A DNA stretch of 64,000 nucleotides. Origin: Cryomorphaceae bacterium (GTDB taxonomy: Bacteria; Bacteroidota; Bacteroidia; Flavobacteriales; UBA7430). The DNA lies in assembly GCA_019649675.1 (NCBI GenBank), contig BOWN01000001.1:273979-337978 (forward strand). Reading direction: 5' to 3'. A program made the position numbers and the translations under genes. The notes beneath the pieces are model-generated. The model saw nothing but the letters and a program-made list of their open reading frames with translations, made no database searches and was not told where the DNA came from. Positions 40,819 through 50,900 of the stretch are shown piece by piece (the first letter of the stretch is position 1; every line of letters begins with the position of its first letter).

Positions 40819-40842
40819 TGTCTAAAATTACTTATAAAACTG

Positions 40843-41739
40843 CTACCTTCTAGACTTTCGTTTACGTAAAAACAGCTTTAGTCCGACCTGAATATTTTGA
40901 TCTTTTTTAAGCCGATTCTTAAATTGTAAACTAGACAACTTAATACCGTGAAGCTGAGAAATAAAGTGCAAAGTTTCACCTTCTTTAACGATATGATATT
41001 CTGACTTGGCTTTCTTTTTTTTCATTTCCAAGTACACCACATCGCCCTGAGCCAGCTGCTGGTCTTTTTCACAATCGTTAAAAGACAATAACTCCCACAT
41101 CCAAAGGCTTAGCTCCGTAGATATAATATCATAATTATCTCCAGTTTCAGCCAAAACATATTTTAAGCCGTTCTCGCTTTTATAGATTTCTTTTCGGTCT
41201 CTCCGCTTTGGCTTTTTCACCTTTCGCTTACCCGATTTTGAGGCTCTATCATACTGGGCCAAATCATAGCGCTCTATTAAATTAATGAGCTTTTCGGCAT
41301 ATTCCGGATGTGTTGCATATCCCGCCTTTTTAAGGCCTTTTGCCCAAGCGGTGTAATCGGTCATTTTGTAATCAAACAGAAAGGCGTAGCGTTCTCTATT
41401 TTTTAAAAACTCAGAGTGGTCGCGGTACGAATCAGACACCTTTCTGTATTTTCTAAAGCATTCATTTTTGGCGTCATCATCGTGGTATACTTTACGCCCA
41501 GACCAGTTTTTATGGCACTTAATACCGAAATGATTTTTTGATTTATGCGCCAAATCTGAATTTCCATTTCCCGATTCTAAAATACCCTGAGCTAGTGTAA
41601 TACTGGCAGGAATTCCATAGGCATGCATCTCATCAATGGCAATTTTATGGTACTTGCGAATATAATCCTCAGAACTGGCTTCTTGAGCCACAACAGATAT
41701 AGAATATAAAACAATAAAAAGGTAACCTAGCGCTCTCAA
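40843..41739 (-). CDS. Glucosaminidase with LysM domain (peptidoglycan hydrolase)
   Basis: A 298-residue secreted protein. After a signal peptide (LFIVLYSISVVAQ) comes an N-acetylglucosaminidase domain of the FlgJ/LytG type with the catalytic Glu in ITLAQGILESGNGNSDLA, then HFGIKCHKNWSG and YATHPEYAEKLINLIERY. A basic linker (KSGKRKVKKPKRRDRKE) leads to a LysM (YHIVKEGETLHFISQLHGI). It cuts the glycan strand of peptidoglycan, probably in cell division or growth. The start overlaps the upstream deaminase-like gene's stop by 4 bases (ATGA). Confidence 0.88.
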   Translation of the reverse strand: MRALGYLFIVLYSISVVAQEASSEDYIRKYHKIAIDEMHAYGIPASITLAQGILESGNGNSDLAHKSKNHFGIKCHKNWSGRKVYHDDDAKNECFRKYRKVSDSYRDHSEFLKNRERYAFLFDYKMTDYTAWAKGLKKAGYATHPEYAEKLINLIERYDLAQYDRASKSGKRKVKKPKRRDRKEIYKSENGLKYVLAETGDNYDIISTELSLWMWELLSFNDCEKDQQLAQGDVVYLEMKKKKAKSEYHIVKEGETLHFISQLHGIKLSSLQFKNRLKKDQNIQVGLKLFLRKRKSRR

Positions 41740-42641
41740 TAAATCTGTAATCCTTTGTTTTTGATACGTTGATTCATACCCAATATACCCTGAAGCCCTC
41801 CAGTATGAATGGCAATAATGGTAGAACCTCTACGAAAATAGTCTTTTTCAATTAATTCCCATAAGCCAAACAGCATCTTTCCTGTGTAAACCGGATCTAA
41901 AGGAATGTGATGTGTTTTCTTAAAATAATTTATAAAGTCAATTAATGCACTATTTACCTTAGCATAACCTCCGAAATGGTAGTCTAAATTTAAAGTCCAC
42001 TGCGAATTACTGACATACTTAATAATCTCTTCGTTTAAAAAATCAGCACCTTTAAGTGAAGGAAAACCCAAAGCCCTTTGATGTGGCTTTAAAGAATTAA
42101 TAAGTCCCGAAATTGTTCCACCCGTTCCAACAGCACAACAGACAAAGTCAAAATCAATTTCTACATCACTTAATATTTCTTCACAACCTTTTACTGCCAG
42201 TAAATTGGTCCCACCTTCAGGAATTAAATAACAATCGTTAAAATCTAATAAGTATTTTTCAGCAAATTCTTTAGAGGTTTTATCTCGATAGTCTTCACGA
42301 CTCAAGTAACGTAACTGCATACCACATTCTACAGCATATTTTAAGGTAGGGTTTAAGGGTTGAGTTGCATCGCCTCTAATAAGACCAATGGTTTGAAATC
42401 CAAATAGCTTTCCGGCAAAGGCTGTTGCAGCAATATGATTGGAATGAGCACCACCAAATGTCAATAAAGTGGTATATTTTTTTGCAGCTGCCTCTTCTAA
42501 ATTGTAATGCAATTTACGCCATTTATTTCCCGATATTCGATCATGAATAAGATCCTCGCGCTTAACAAAGAGATCTAAACCCTTTTCTTCTAAGAGTGAA
42601 TCTGTAACTTTCTGAAGTGGCACCTTAAGTTGTAAATTCAT
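41736..42641 (-). CDS. 1-aminocyclopropane-1-carboxylate deaminase / D-cysteine desulfhydrase-like PLP enzyme
   Basis: A PLP-dependent fold-type II enzyme of 301 residues. The PLP Lys is in RISGNKWRKLHYNL, followed by LTFGGAHSNHIAATA, EGGTN and CCAVGTGGTISGLI (phosphate loop). Family members open the ACC ring or break D-cysteine; the true substrate here is unknown, and Bacteroidetes forms are often D-cysteine desulfhydrases. ATG 42641 is chosen because an upstream start would lie inside the TATATTTG -7 box (minus strand, 42653 to 42646). That leaves only a few bases of leader. Confidence 0.86.
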   Translation of the reverse strand: MNLQLKVPLQKVTDSLLEEKGLDLFVKREDLIHDRISGNKWRKLHYNLEEAAAKKYTTLLTFGGAHSNHIAATAFAGKLFGFQTIGLIRGDATQPLNPTLKYAVECGMQLRYLSREDYRDKTSKEFAEKYLLDFNDCYLIPEGGTNLLAVKGCEEILSDVEIDFDFVCCAVGTGGTISGLINSLKPHQRALGFPSLKGADFLNEEIIKYVSNSQWTLNLDYHFGGYAKVNSALIDFINYFKKTHHIPLDPVYTGKMLFGLWELIEKDYFRRGSTIIAIHTGGLQGILGMNQRIKNKGLQIY

Positions 42642-42645
42642 ACCC

Positions 42646-42674
42646 CAAATATACAAGGGAAAATCGTAAATTTG
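42646..42674. promoter_or_regulatory. Divergent -7 boxes between the deaminase-like and DUF5522 genes
   Basis: On the minus strand TATATTTG (42653 to 42646) lies 4 bp before the deaminase-like ATG at 42641. On the plus strand TAAATTTG (42667-42674) lies 6 bp before the DUF5522 ATG at 42681. Both fit TAnnTTTG and leave almost no leader. -33 elements are not clear, so this is tentative. Confidence 0.4.
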
Positions 42675-42680
42675 TTGTTT

Positions 42681-42866
42681 ATGGAATCAGGTTACTTTTC
42701 TCAATTCAGAAATTTAGACCCGGAAGATTATTATCATTCGGATGACGGTTATATTGTTTATACAGAAAAATATCATTTAAAAAGAGGCTATTGCTGTCAA
42801 AATAGTTGTAAGCACTGCCCTTATGAATTTAATAAAGCTAAAACTTCAATTAAGAAGAACCAATAA
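42681..42866 (+). CDS. DUF5522 small zinc-cluster-like protein
   Basis: A 61-residue protein with YYHSDDGYIVYTEKYHLKRG followed by YCCQNSCKHCPY, the Cys cluster of the DUF5522 family. The cluster probably binds a metal. Function unknown. It lies 2 bp before the urocanase gene, so it may be cotranscribed. ATG 42681 is the natural start; the frame has a TTG 9 bp earlier inside a -7 box. Confidence 0.8.
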   Translation: MESGYFSQFRNLDPEDYYHSDDGYIVYTEKYHLKRGYCCQNSCKHCPYEFNKAKTSIKKNQ

Positions 42867-42868
42867 TA

Positions 42869-44878
42869 ATGATGACTTTAAAAACGTTTAAACATGAGTT
42901 GATGGAAGGTATTCCAAACGAATTGCCTCCTGCATATGAATTCAATCCTAATTTAAATCACGCACCGAAACGCAAAGACAGCCTCAATAAAGAGGAAAAA
43001 AAACTGGCTCTAAAAAATGCCTTGCGTTACTTTCCTAAAAAACATCATACCGTTTTAGCCCCAGAATTTGCGCAAGAATTAGAAGACTATGGACGCATAT
43101 ACATGTTGCGATATAAGCCAACACACAAAATGCATGCACGCAATATAGAAGAATATCCAGGTAAATCGTTACAAGCAAAAGCGGTTATGTTGATGATACA
43201 AAATAATTTAGATCATGCTGTTGCTCAGCATCCTGATGAATTGATTACCTATGGGGGTAATGGGGCTGTTTTCCAAAACTGGGCCCAATACCGTCTTTGC
43301 ATGAAATATTTGGCAGAGATGACTGATGAGCAAACACTAAGCATGTACTCGGGTCATCCAATGGGCTTGTTTCCATCGCACAAAGACGCACCCAGAGTAA
43401 TTGTTACCAACGGTATGATGATTCCAAATTACTCCAAACCCGACGATTGGGAAAAGTTCAATGCTTTAGGTGTAAGTCAATTCGGACAAATGACTGCTGG
43501 TTCCTATATGTATATCGGACCACAAGGCATTGTTCATGGCACCACCATCACACTGCTTAATGGCGGTAGAAAAATTTCGAAAGCGGGCGAAGGACTTTCA
43601 GGAAAGCTATTCGTTACAGCCGGACTGGGAGGTATGAGTGGTGCACAGCCAAAAGCTGGAAATATTGCAGGTTGCATTTCGGTAACCGCCGAAATCAATC
43701 CTAAGGCCACACATACAAGACATTCTCAAGGATGGGTAGATGAAGTCATCTCAGATTTAGACGAATTATGTGTACGTGTTCGAAAAGCAAAAAAAGACAA
43801 AGAAATCGTTTCCATTGCCTACCAAGGTAATATAGTTGATGTTTGGGAAAAATTTGACACTGAAAACATTTTTATTGATCTAGGTTCAGACCAAACTTCT
43901 CTTCACAACCCATGGGCTGGTGGATATTACCCTGTAGGTCTAAGCTTTGAAGAAGCAAACGACATGATGTCGAATAATCCGGAGGTATTTAAAGAAAAAA
44001 TTCAAGATACCCTTCGCCGTCATGCAGCTGCAGTAAACAAGCATACCGCAAAAGGAACATACTTCTTCGACTACGGAAATGCATTCTTACTTGAATCATC
44101 TCGAGCAGGGGCAGATGTGATGGCTGAAAATGGAATTAACTTCCGCTATCCATCCTACGTTCAAGACATCATGGGTCCGATGTGCTTTGATTATGGGTTT
44201 GGCCCTTTCCGATGGGTTTGTGCTTCAGGAAAACCTGAAGATTTATTAAAGACAGATCAAATTGCTTGTAAAGTTCTCGAAGAAATCATGCAAAATTCAC
44301 CTGTAGACATCCAGCAACAAATGGCCGACAATATACAATGGATTAAAGGTGCCCAAGAAAACAAATTGGTGGTTGGGTCTCAGGCGCGTATCCTTTATGC
44401 AGATGCCGAAGGACGGATTAAAATTGCAGCTGCATTTAATGAGGCCATCAATAAAGGCGAAATTGGTCCAGTTATTTTGGGTCGCGATCACCATGATGTA
44501 TCAGGTACCGATTCTCCATACCGCGAAACTTCTAACATTTATGATGGGTCTAAATTCACTGCAGATATGGCCATCCATAATGTTATTGGCGACAGCTTTA
44601 GAGGTGCAACCTGGGTCTCTATTCACAATGGTGGTGGCGTTGGCTGGGGAGAAGTAATTAACGGCGGATTTGGAATGCTGCTAGATGGCACAAAAGCAGC
44701 AGACAAAAAGCTTCGATCTATGTTGTTCTGGGATGTGAATAATGGTATTTCGAGAAGAAGCTGGGCGAGAAATGAGGAGGCCGTATTTGCCATAAAACGT
44801 GCTATGGAACATGAACCACTATTAAAAGTAACACTTCCTAACACTACAGATGACGAATTAATTGATTCAATATACTAA
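42869..44878 (+). CDS. hutU: Urocanate hydratase (urocanase)
   Basis: Hydrates urocanate to imidazolone propionate in histidine breakdown, using tightly bound NAD. The 669-residue protein is the long Bacteroidetes form. Visible features are YGGNGAVFQNWAQYRL, MTAGSYMYIGPQGIVHGTT, the NAD site VTAGLGGMSGAQPKAG, DQTSLHNPWAGGYYP, and the active-site Cys in FGPFRWVCASGKPEDL. RDHHDVSGTDSPYRET and SIHNGGGVGWGEVINGGFG follow. No hutH, hutI or hutG is in the window, so the pathway is split or partial. Confidence 0.95.
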   Translation: MMTLKTFKHELMEGIPNELPPAYEFNPNLNHAPKRKDSLNKEEKKLALKNALRYFPKKHHTVLAPEFAQELEDYGRIYMLRYKPTHKMHARNIEEYPGKSLQAKAVMLMIQNNLDHAVAQHPDELITYGGNGAVFQNWAQYRLCMKYLAEMTDEQTLSMYSGHPMGLFPSHKDAPRVIVTNGMMIPNYSKPDDWEKFNALGVSQFGQMTAGSYMYIGPQGIVHGTTITLLNGGRKISKAGEGLSGKLFVTAGLGGMSGAQPKAGNIAGCISVTAEINPKATHTRHSQGWVDEVISDLDELCVRVRKAKKDKEIVSIAYQGNIVDVWEKFDTENIFIDLGSDQTSLHNPWAGGYYPVGLSFEEANDMMSNNPEVFKEKIQDTLRRHAAAVNKHTAKGTYFFDYGNAFLLESSRAGADVMAENGINFRYPSYVQDIMGPMCFDYGFGPFRWVCASGKPEDLLKTDQIACKVLEEIMQNSPVDIQQQMADNIQWIKGAQENKLVVGSQARILYADAEGRIKIAAAFNEAINKGEIGPVILGRDHHDVSGTDSPYRETSNIYDGSKFTADMAIHNVIGDSFRGATWVSIHNGGGVGWGEVINGGFGMLLDGTKAADKKLRSMLFWDVNNGISRRSWARNEEAVFAIKRAMEHEPLLKVTLPNTTDDELIDSIY

Positions 44879-44889
44879 ACCCAAAACAT

Positions 44890-45117
44890 ATGGCTGCTGA
44901 CGAACTCATACACATCTACTCCGGCTCTTTCCTTAACGCTCAGTTTGTAGCAAACGTTTTAGACGAAAATAATATAAAATGTATGGTAAAAGATGATTAC
45001 CAAAACAGTATTATTGCCGGTTGGGTGAGTCCAGGATCAGAAAATTCTGTTCGAGTGTTTGTCGCAAATAAAGATGTTGAGGCAGCTAAAGAGGTAATAA
45101 AAAACGCAAGAGACTAA
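44890..45117 (+). CDS. DUF2007-family small protein
   Basis: A 75-residue protein with IHIYSGSFLNAQFVANVLDENNI near the start and RVFVANKDVEAAKEVIKNA at the end, the ferredoxin-like DUF2007 pattern. These proteins are called putative signal-transducing proteins but have no proven role. It follows hutU by 11 bp and converges on alaS with 3 bp between stops. Confidence 0.82.
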   Translation: MAADELIHIYSGSFLNAQFVANVLDENNIKCMVKDDYQNSIIAGWVSPGSENSVRVFVANKDVEAAKEVIKNARD

Positions 45118-45120
45118 TTT

Positions 45121-47715
45121 CTATAAAAGCGTCTTTGCTTTCTCAATAGCATCTTTGAGTCCTTCAGGGTTTTTACCGCCGGCTGTGGCAAAAAAGGCCT
45201 GACCACCTCCGCCTCCTTGAATTTCTTTTGAAATTTCACGAATAATGGCTCCAGCATTTAAACGTTCAGTAAGATCATCTGAAACAGCCACACTTAAATT
45301 TGCTTTACCATTGTTCTTTGCCCCTAACACCATTACAAGATTGCCTAATTCTCTCTTGCAAGCAAAAGAAAGATCTTTCATAGATGCGGATTCCAAATCT
45401 ACAAGAGCTCCAATAAAATTAACACCGTTTATTTCAATAACAGACTGGAGCAACTCAGCTTTTAATCCTTTTGCCTTTTCGGCAACAAGCACAGCGACCT
45501 TCTTTTCCAGTTCTGCCCTATCTTTTATCAAACTTTCAACACCTTTTACCGGATCATTTGAATTTTTCAATAAGGAGCGAAGTGTATTTAATGTTTCTTC
45601 TTGTTTTTTATAATATTCAAAAGCCACTTCCGAAGTAATGGCCTCAATACGTCTAATACCAGCTGCAACTCCAGCTTCTGATGATATTTTAAAAACACCT
45701 ATCTGACCTGTTGATGGCACATGACAGCCACCACAAAGTTCTACGGAGCTTCCAAATTGAATAACGCGAACCGCATCACCATACTTTTCTCCAAAAAGCA
45801 TCATGGCACCCATCTGCTCAGCTTCGCTCATTGGAACAGAACGCTTTTCATTTAAAGCTATATTCTCTCGTATTTTAGCATTCACAATTACTTCAACTTG
45901 CTGAACTTCTTCTTCTGTCATTTTAGAGAAATGAGAAAAATCAAATCGCAAATATTGATCGTTTACCAATGATCCTTTTTGTTCGACATGTGTCCCTAAA
46001 ACAGTTCTTAAAGCTTCGTGTAACAAATGCGTTGAAGTATGGTTGTTTTCTATGAGTAATCTTTTGGGTGCATCAACCTCTGCTACAAATACATCGGATG
46101 GATTTTCAGGTAATTCTGTCGTAAAATGAACAATCAAATTGTTCTCCTTTTTTGTATTAAAAATGGATATGCTCTTACCATTACAAGTAATCGTTCCTTT
46201 ATCACCTACTTGACCTCCACCTTCAGCATAAAAAGGCGTTTTATCGAATACCAATTGATAGAAAGATTTCCCTTTTTGCTTTACTTTTCTGTACTGGCTG
46301 ATCTTAATGTCAGCCGATAATTGATCGTATCCTAAAAATACTGTTTCCGTTTCAAACAAGTTAATCCAATCCTCAGTTTCAACAACAGATGCAGCACGAG
46401 CACGCTCTTTTTGCTTCTTCATTTCAACATCAAAACCTTCCATGTCAACTTCCTTACCATTCTCAGAAAGAATTAAAGCCGTTAAATCTATCGGGAATCC
46501 AAACGTATCATATAATTCAAATGCTTTAGCGCCATCTACTAAGGTCTCTTTGGAAGCATTCATGATGTCATCAATACGCTTTAACCCGTTTTCTAAAGTG
46601 CGCATGAATGACTGTTCTTCTTCCTGAATAACTTTCTCTACAAGAGTTTGTTGTTTTTTAATTTCTGGAAAAAACGCACCCATTTGATTGACCAACACTT
46701 CAACAAGTTGGTACATAAAAGGACCTTTTACATTTAAAAAAGTAAAGCCATAACGAACAGCTCTTCGCAAAATCCTTCGAATCACATATCCCGCTCCATT
46801 ATTTGATGGCAATTGGCCATCGGCAACTGCAAAAGCAATCGCTCTTACATGATCTGAAACCACGCGTAAAGCTATATCAACCTTCTCATCTTTACCATAT
46901 TTAAAACCTGTGATAGAACAGACTTTATCAATTAAAGGAGTAAAAACATCTGTATCGTAATTAGATTGTTTACCCTGAAGCGCCATAGCCAAACGCTCAA
47001 ATCCCATTCCAGTATCTACATGTGTATTTGGTAGATTCTCAAGACTTCCATTCGACTTTCTATTGTACTGCATGAAAACCAAATTCCACACTTCAACAAC
47101 TTGAGGATGGTCGTAATTTACCAATGTTCTTGCATCAACTTTTGCCCTATCCTCATCTGGTCGTAAATCAATATGAATTTCAGAACAAGGCCCACAAGGT
47201 CCAACATCACCCATTTCCCAGAAATTATCTTTTTTATTTCCGTTTAAAATACGGTCTTCAGAAACATGAGCTTTCCAACAATCGTAAGCTTCCTGATCTT
47301 TATCAAGCTGATCTTCTTTTGCACCTTCAAAAACAGTAACATACAACCTATCTTTATCAATACCATACACATCTGTTAACAATTCCCAAGCCCAATCAAT
47401 CGCTTCTTTTTTGAAATAATCTCCAAAAGACCAATTACCCAACATTTCAAACATGGTATGATGGTAGGTATCATGACCTACCTCTTCAAGGTCGTTATGT
47501 TTACCAGAAACACGCAAACACTTTTGACTGTTTACTACCCGAGCGTCTTTAACCTCACTAATACCAAGAAATAAATCTTTAAATTGATTCATCCCAGCAT
47601 TGGTAAACATTAAAGTCGGGTCGTTTTTTATAACAATCGGTGCCGAACTAACAACCGAATGACCTTTATCTTTAAAAAAGTCTAAAAACTTCTGACGTAT
47701 TTGTTGAGACTTCAT
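45121..47715 (-). CDS. alaS: Alanyl-tRNA synthetase
   Basis: Charges tRNA-Ala. The 864-residue protein has the class II core ([54 protein letters not shown]), GVCSEIH-type [13 protein letters not shown], and the editing domain zinc sites [13 protein letters not shown] and [17 protein letters not shown]. The C-terminal DHHA1-like domain ends in [16 protein letters not shown]. Length is normal and the frame is intact over 2.6 kb. Confidence 0.96.
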   Translation of the reverse strand: MKSQQIRQKFLDFFKDKGHSVVSSAPIVIKNDPTLMFTNAGMNQFKDLFLGISEVKDARVVNSQKCLRVSGKHNDLEEVGHDTYHHTMFEMLGNWSFGDYFKKEAIDWAWELLTDVYGIDKDRLYVTVFEGAKEDQLDKDQEAYDCWKAHVSEDRILNGNKKDNFWEMGDVGPCGPCSEIHIDLRPDEDRAKVDARTLVNYDHPQVVEVWNLVFMQYNRKSNGSLENLPNTHVDTGMGFERLAMALQGKQSNYDTDVFTPLIDKVCSITGFKYGKDEKVDIALRVVSDHVRAIAFAVADGQLPSNNGAGYVIRRILRRAVRYGFTFLNVKGPFMYQLVEVLVNQMGAFFPEIKKQQTLVEKVIQEEEQSFMRTLENGLKRIDDIMNASKETLVDGAKAFELYDTFGFPIDLTALILSENGKEVDMEGFDVEMKKQKERARAASVVETEDWINLFETETVFLGYDQLSADIKISQYRKVKQKGKSFYQLVFDKTPFYAEGGGQVGDKGTITCNGKSISIFNTKKENNLIVHFTTELPENPSDVFVAEVDAPKRLLIENNHTSTHLLHEALRTVLGTHVEQKGSLVNDQYLRFDFSHFSKMTEEEVQQVEVIVNAKIRENIALNEKRSVPMSEAEQMGAMMLFGEKYGDAVRVIQFGSSVELCGGCHVPSTGQIGVFKISSEAGVAAGIRRIEAITSEVAFEYYKKQEETLNTLRSLLKNSNDPVKGVESLIKDRAELEKKVAVLVAEKAKGLKAELLQSVIEINGVNFIGALVDLESASMKDLSFACKRELGNLVMVLGAKNNGKANLSVAVSDDLTERLNAGAIIREISKEIQGGGGGQAFFATAGGKNPEGLKDAIEKAKTLL

Positions 47716-47856
47716 AATTAGGAATAATATCTATGCATCTATCATTTTAATCCTTACTCTCATTTACTTTAAAAAAGACCTTTAATTAAGATTTTCTTAA
47801 ATTGCGGCCATATTGAGCTAAATAATAAATACAAATTTAGCCAAATTTTACAGCTT

Positions 47857-48827
47857 ATGGCCAAGGTCAAATATTATTACGACACTAAAACACTTTCTTA
47901 TAAAAAAATTGAGCGTACAAAATTAAATATGCTCATACGCATTCTTTTATTTATAAGTAGTTCTTCAGCTATTGCTTTATGTTTGGTTTTACTGTTTTTT
48001 ACATTATTTGACTCACCCAAAGAAAAAGAATTAAAAAGAGAAATAAACAATCTACTTGTTCAATATGAATTATTAGAAGAAAAAATTTCAAATTCTTTTA
48101 CAATTTTAGATGAACTTCAAGAAAGAGATGACAATATCTATCGGGTTATTTTTGAAGCTGATCCTATAGATGCAAGTATTAGAAAGGCTGGGTTTGGAGG
48201 TGTTAACAGATATACAAAATACGAAGGATTTAAACATTCTGAACTTATCAGCGATTTAAACCGAAAAGTTGATCAATTATCAAAAGCTATATATGTACAA
48301 TCTAAATCTTTTGATGATGTCCTGAAAATGATTGAAAATAAAGAAGAAATGCTAGCACATATCCCTGCTATTCAACCAGTTGCAAATAAAAATTTAAAAC
48401 GAATGGCTTTAGGATAGGATATCGTATTCACCCCATTTATAAAACACGCAAAATGCACTGGGGAATGGATTTCTCAGCACCAAAAGGTACACCAGTTTTC
48501 GCAACTGGAAATGGGATAATTAAAAAAGCAAAACGATCAAAAAGAGGTTACGGAAACCAAGTTCGTATAGATCATGGTTATGGTTATGAAACGTTCTATG
48601 CTCACTTAGACAAATACACTGTTAAACGTAATCAAGAAGTTAAACGTGGCGATGTAATAGGATACGTAGGAAACTCTGGAACCTCTACAGCCCCTCATCT
48701 CCATTACGAAGTAGTTAAAGACAATAAAAGAGTAAATCCTGTAAACTATTACTTCAACGATTTAACAGTAGAAGAATATGATAAAATGTTAGAGCTATCT
48801 TCTCAAGAAAATCAATCTTTTGATTAA
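47857..48827 (+). CDS. M23-family peptidase, membrane-anchored (one frame break)
   Basis: A LytM-type endopeptidase or LytM-like regulator of about 323 residues. The N-terminus has one membrane helix (LIRILLFISSSSAIALCLVLLFF) and a coiled-coil region (KELKREINNLLVQYELLEEKI). One base is lost near 48412; the second part begins SGYRIHPIYKTRKMHWGMDFSAPKG and holds the zinc ligands H.....D and HLHYE. All active-site residues appear present, so it may cut peptide cross-links in peptidoglycan. It precedes the MerR-family gene by 9 bp. Confidence 0.88.
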
Positions 48828-48836
48828 ATTAAGTGA

Positions 48837-49172
48837 ATGTCTTTGAAAGAAAAAAAAATCAAAAAAATATACTACTCTATTGGAGAAGTTGCAGCAATGT
48901 TTAATGTAAATAAATCATTAATTCGCTTTTGGGAAAAAGAGTTTATTATCATAAAACCAAAAAAGAATAAAAAAGGAAACCGATATTTCACTGAAAATGA
49001 TATTAATAATTTTAAAATCATCTTTCATTTGGTTAAAGAAAGAGGATACACTTTAGATGGCGCAAAGAAAAAACTACGTGAAAACAAAGAAGATACAATA
49101 AAAAATGTAGAAATCGTAAATCAACTTAAAGATATCAGAACACAACTAGTAGCAATTAGAGAAGTACTATAG
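48837..49172 (+). CDS. MerR-family transcriptional regulator
   Basis: A 111-residue regulator with the winged helix YYSIGEVAAMFNVNKSLIRFWEKEF and NRYFTENDINNFKIIFHLVKERGYTLDGAKKKL, then a short dimerisation helix. No metal-binding Cys are seen. This short type next to an M23 peptidase is common in Flavobacteriia. Target unknown. A strong terminator follows. Confidence 0.88.
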   Translation: MSLKEKKIKKIYYSIGEVAAMFNVNKSLIRFWEKEFIIIKPKKNKKGNRYFTENDINNFKIIFHLVKERGYTLDGAKKKLRENKEDTIKNVEIVNQLKDIRTQLVAIREVL

Positions 49173-49220
49173 AATTAAACTTTCCTCTAAAACCTTTGGC
49201 AACTAAAGCAATGAAAAATA

Positions 49221-49249
49221 AAAACCTTCTAAATATAGAAGGTTTTTTT
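49221..49249. terminator. Bidirectional terminator between the MerR and TonB genes
   Basis: AAAACCTTCTA-AATA-TAGAAGGTTTTTTT forms a perfect hairpin with a T-run on both strands. It serves the M23-MerR operon and the convergent TonB gene, whose stop lies at its edge. Confidence 0.85.
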
Positions 49250-49946
49250 ATTGCAATTTAAAATTAATCGGCACAGTAAAACTACATGGAACAGGTTTAC
49301 CTCTTTGTTTCGCAGCTTGTAATTTAGGAATTGAATTCACCAAACGAAGTGCTTCTTCTTTAAGATGCTTATCTTCACCTCTTACAACCAATGAGTTAGT
49401 AATTCTTCCTGCCTTATCAATTACAAATTGGACAAATATTTTTTCTGAGATACCCATTTCTTTAGGAATCGCAGGATATCTAAAGTTGCTACGAATATGC
49501 TTCATAATTCCCTGCTGAAAACACATGTAACGTTCATCCTTTGAAACATTTTCGCAACCGGGAAAAATAGGCTTATCTTCTACAACAGCAAAATTGAATA
49601 TTTCATCATCTTCCTCTTCCTCTTCAATTTCTATAATCTCATCTTCATCAGAATCTGTTTCTTCAATTTCAAGCTCCACCTCAATTTCCACGTCATCTTC
49701 AACAATTTGAATTATCTCTGGGGGCGGTGGTGGTGGTGGTGGTGGTTTAATCTCTCTTTGCGTAATTGGAATCATTTCCTCATCTTCAAGAGCCAACTCC
49801 ATGGTTCCAAGATCGGAAGCAGACTTTTCATAGCTCTTCCATTCAAATGCTACAAGAGAAACCGAAATAGCGACAACTAAACCAATCTGGATAAACATCC
49901 CTCTTTTGGTTTCTAAATTCGCTTTTGGATTCTTTTTAATTTCCAT
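49248..49946 (-). CDS. tonB: Energy transducer TonB
   Basis: Couples the proton motive force to TonB-dependent receptors. The 232-residue protein has an N-terminal helix (GMFIQIGLVVAISVSLVAFEW), a linker with nine prolines (KPPPPPPPPPEII) and a very acidic stretch (EIEVELEIEETDSDEDEIIEIEEEEEDDE is 29 residues of mostly Glu and Asp; residues about 86-114). The C-terminal TonB domain has FRYPAIPKEMGISEKIFVQF and GRITNSLVVRGEDKHL. The usual linker is Pro-Lys and Pro-Glu rich; here the acidic part is unusual. It may serve the metal receptor at 8-10 kb. Confidence 0.88.
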   Translation of the reverse strand: MEIKKNPKANLETKRGMFIQIGLVVAISVSLVAFEWKSYEKSASDLGTMELALEDEEMIPITQREIKPPPPPPPPPEIIQIVEDDVEIEVELEIEETDSDEDEIIEIEEEEEDDEIFNFAVVEDKPIFPGCENVSKDERYMCFQQGIMKHIRSNFRYPAIPKEMGISEKIFVQFVIDKAGRITNSLVVRGEDKHLKEEALRLVNSIPKLQAAKQRGKPVPCSFTVPINFKLQ

Positions 49947-49989
49947 AAATTCTTTATTAACAGCGTAAAATTAAACATTTAACCAAGGA

Positions 49990-50370
49990 TTACAAAACAC
50001 TGATCCTTTTTAATAAATATATACTACTCAGCATTGTTATTAAACCAACACTATTTGCTAATATATCAAGCCATTCCCCGGACCTAGAAGGAATTAGAGT
50101 ATATTGAATAAATTCAATACTCAGACCTACTATTGTTCCAACTGTAAAGACAAAAGTCCATTTTTTAATCAATGTATCTAAGCAGAGAGTCTCTTTATGA
50201 CTTAACAAAAAAAGAAAAAAAGAAAAAATAGCATAAAAGACAAAATGAAGTAGTTTATCCGATATCTCAATTTCTTTAACATTTGATGAAGGCAGTATGC
50301 TACCAACCAAAATAATTAAAAAACAAATAAAAGAAGGATAAAATGAAGACCAAAAACTACTTTTAAACAC
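49990..50370 (-). CDS. VanZ-family membrane protein
   Basis: A 126-residue protein with four hydrophobic segments of the VanZ-like family ([50 protein letters not shown]). The conserved H.......F and E..Q......R..D..D..N motifs are visible. The family's role is unclear; some members change glycopeptide sensitivity. Its start overlaps the gcvH end by 8 bases, so it is translationally coupled to it. Confidence 0.82.
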   Translation of the reverse strand: MFKSSFWSSFYPSFICFLIILVGSILPSSNVKEIEISDKLLHFVFYAIFSFFLFLLSHKETLCLDTLIKKWTFVFTVGTIVGLSIEFIQYTLIPSRSGEWLDILANSVGLITMLSSIYLLKRISVL

Positions 50371-50746
50371 CTATAAGTTCTTTGTACTGATCTGCTGACA
50401 ACAAGCTATCTAATTCAGTAAAATCAGATACAAGAACTTTTATCATCCAACCACGACCATAAGGATCACTATTGACCAACTCTGGCTCATCTTCAAGCAC
50501 CTCATTAAAGGTAACTATTTCTCCAGAAACTGGCATCATTAAATCTGAAACTGTTTTAACTGCTTCAACAGATCCGAAAACCTCTTCTTGTTCTATTGTA
50601 TCTCCTTCTGTATCTACATCGACATAAACGATATCGCCAAGTTCTTTCTGCGCAAAATCTGTAATACCAACAACAACAGATTCTCCTTCGACACGGACCC
50701 ACTCATGATCTTTTGTGTACTTCAAATTTTCAGGTATATTCATCAT
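50363..50746 (-). CDS. gcvH: Glycine cleavage system H protein
   Basis: Carries the lipoyl arm of the glycine cleavage complex. The 127-residue protein has [20 protein letters not shown], the lipoyl Lys64 in [13 protein letters not shown], and [13 protein letters not shown]. GcvT and GcvP are not in the window, as usual in Bacteroidetes where these genes are scattered. A second ATG 3 bp downstream is possible. Confidence 0.95.
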   Translation of the reverse strand: MMNIPENLKYTKDHEWVRVEGESVVVGITDFAQKELGDIVYVDVDTEGDTIEQEEVFGSVEAVKTVSDLMMPVSGEIVTFNEVLEDEPELVNSDPYGRGWMIKVLVSDFTELDSLLSADQYKELIGV

Positions 50747-50759
50747 TTTAAATTTTTAC

Positions 50760-50790
50760 CAAAAATACTAATATGTTTTTCACAATGCAA
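50760..50790 (-). promoter_or_regulatory. Promoter of gcvH-VanZ
   Basis: On the minus strand TATTTTTG (50767 to 50760) lies 20 bp after TTG (50790-50788), a Bacteroidetes-type pair. The ATG at 50746 is 13 bp downstream, which leaves a leader of under 10 nt. Confidence 0.55.
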
Positions 50791-50900
50791 TACTTATCAA
50801 ATAATTACTGAATAAATCATATGAATTGAATTCTGTAATTTTGGCATACTTTATGAAAAACATATTAGTATCTTTGAAGACGCTATTTAAAAATAATAAA

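Noticed and set aside
47716-47856. tRNA or small RNA gene between alaS and the M23 gene
   Set aside because: No cloverleaf or conserved RNA fold is visible; I saw no tRNA or rRNA gene anywhere in the window.
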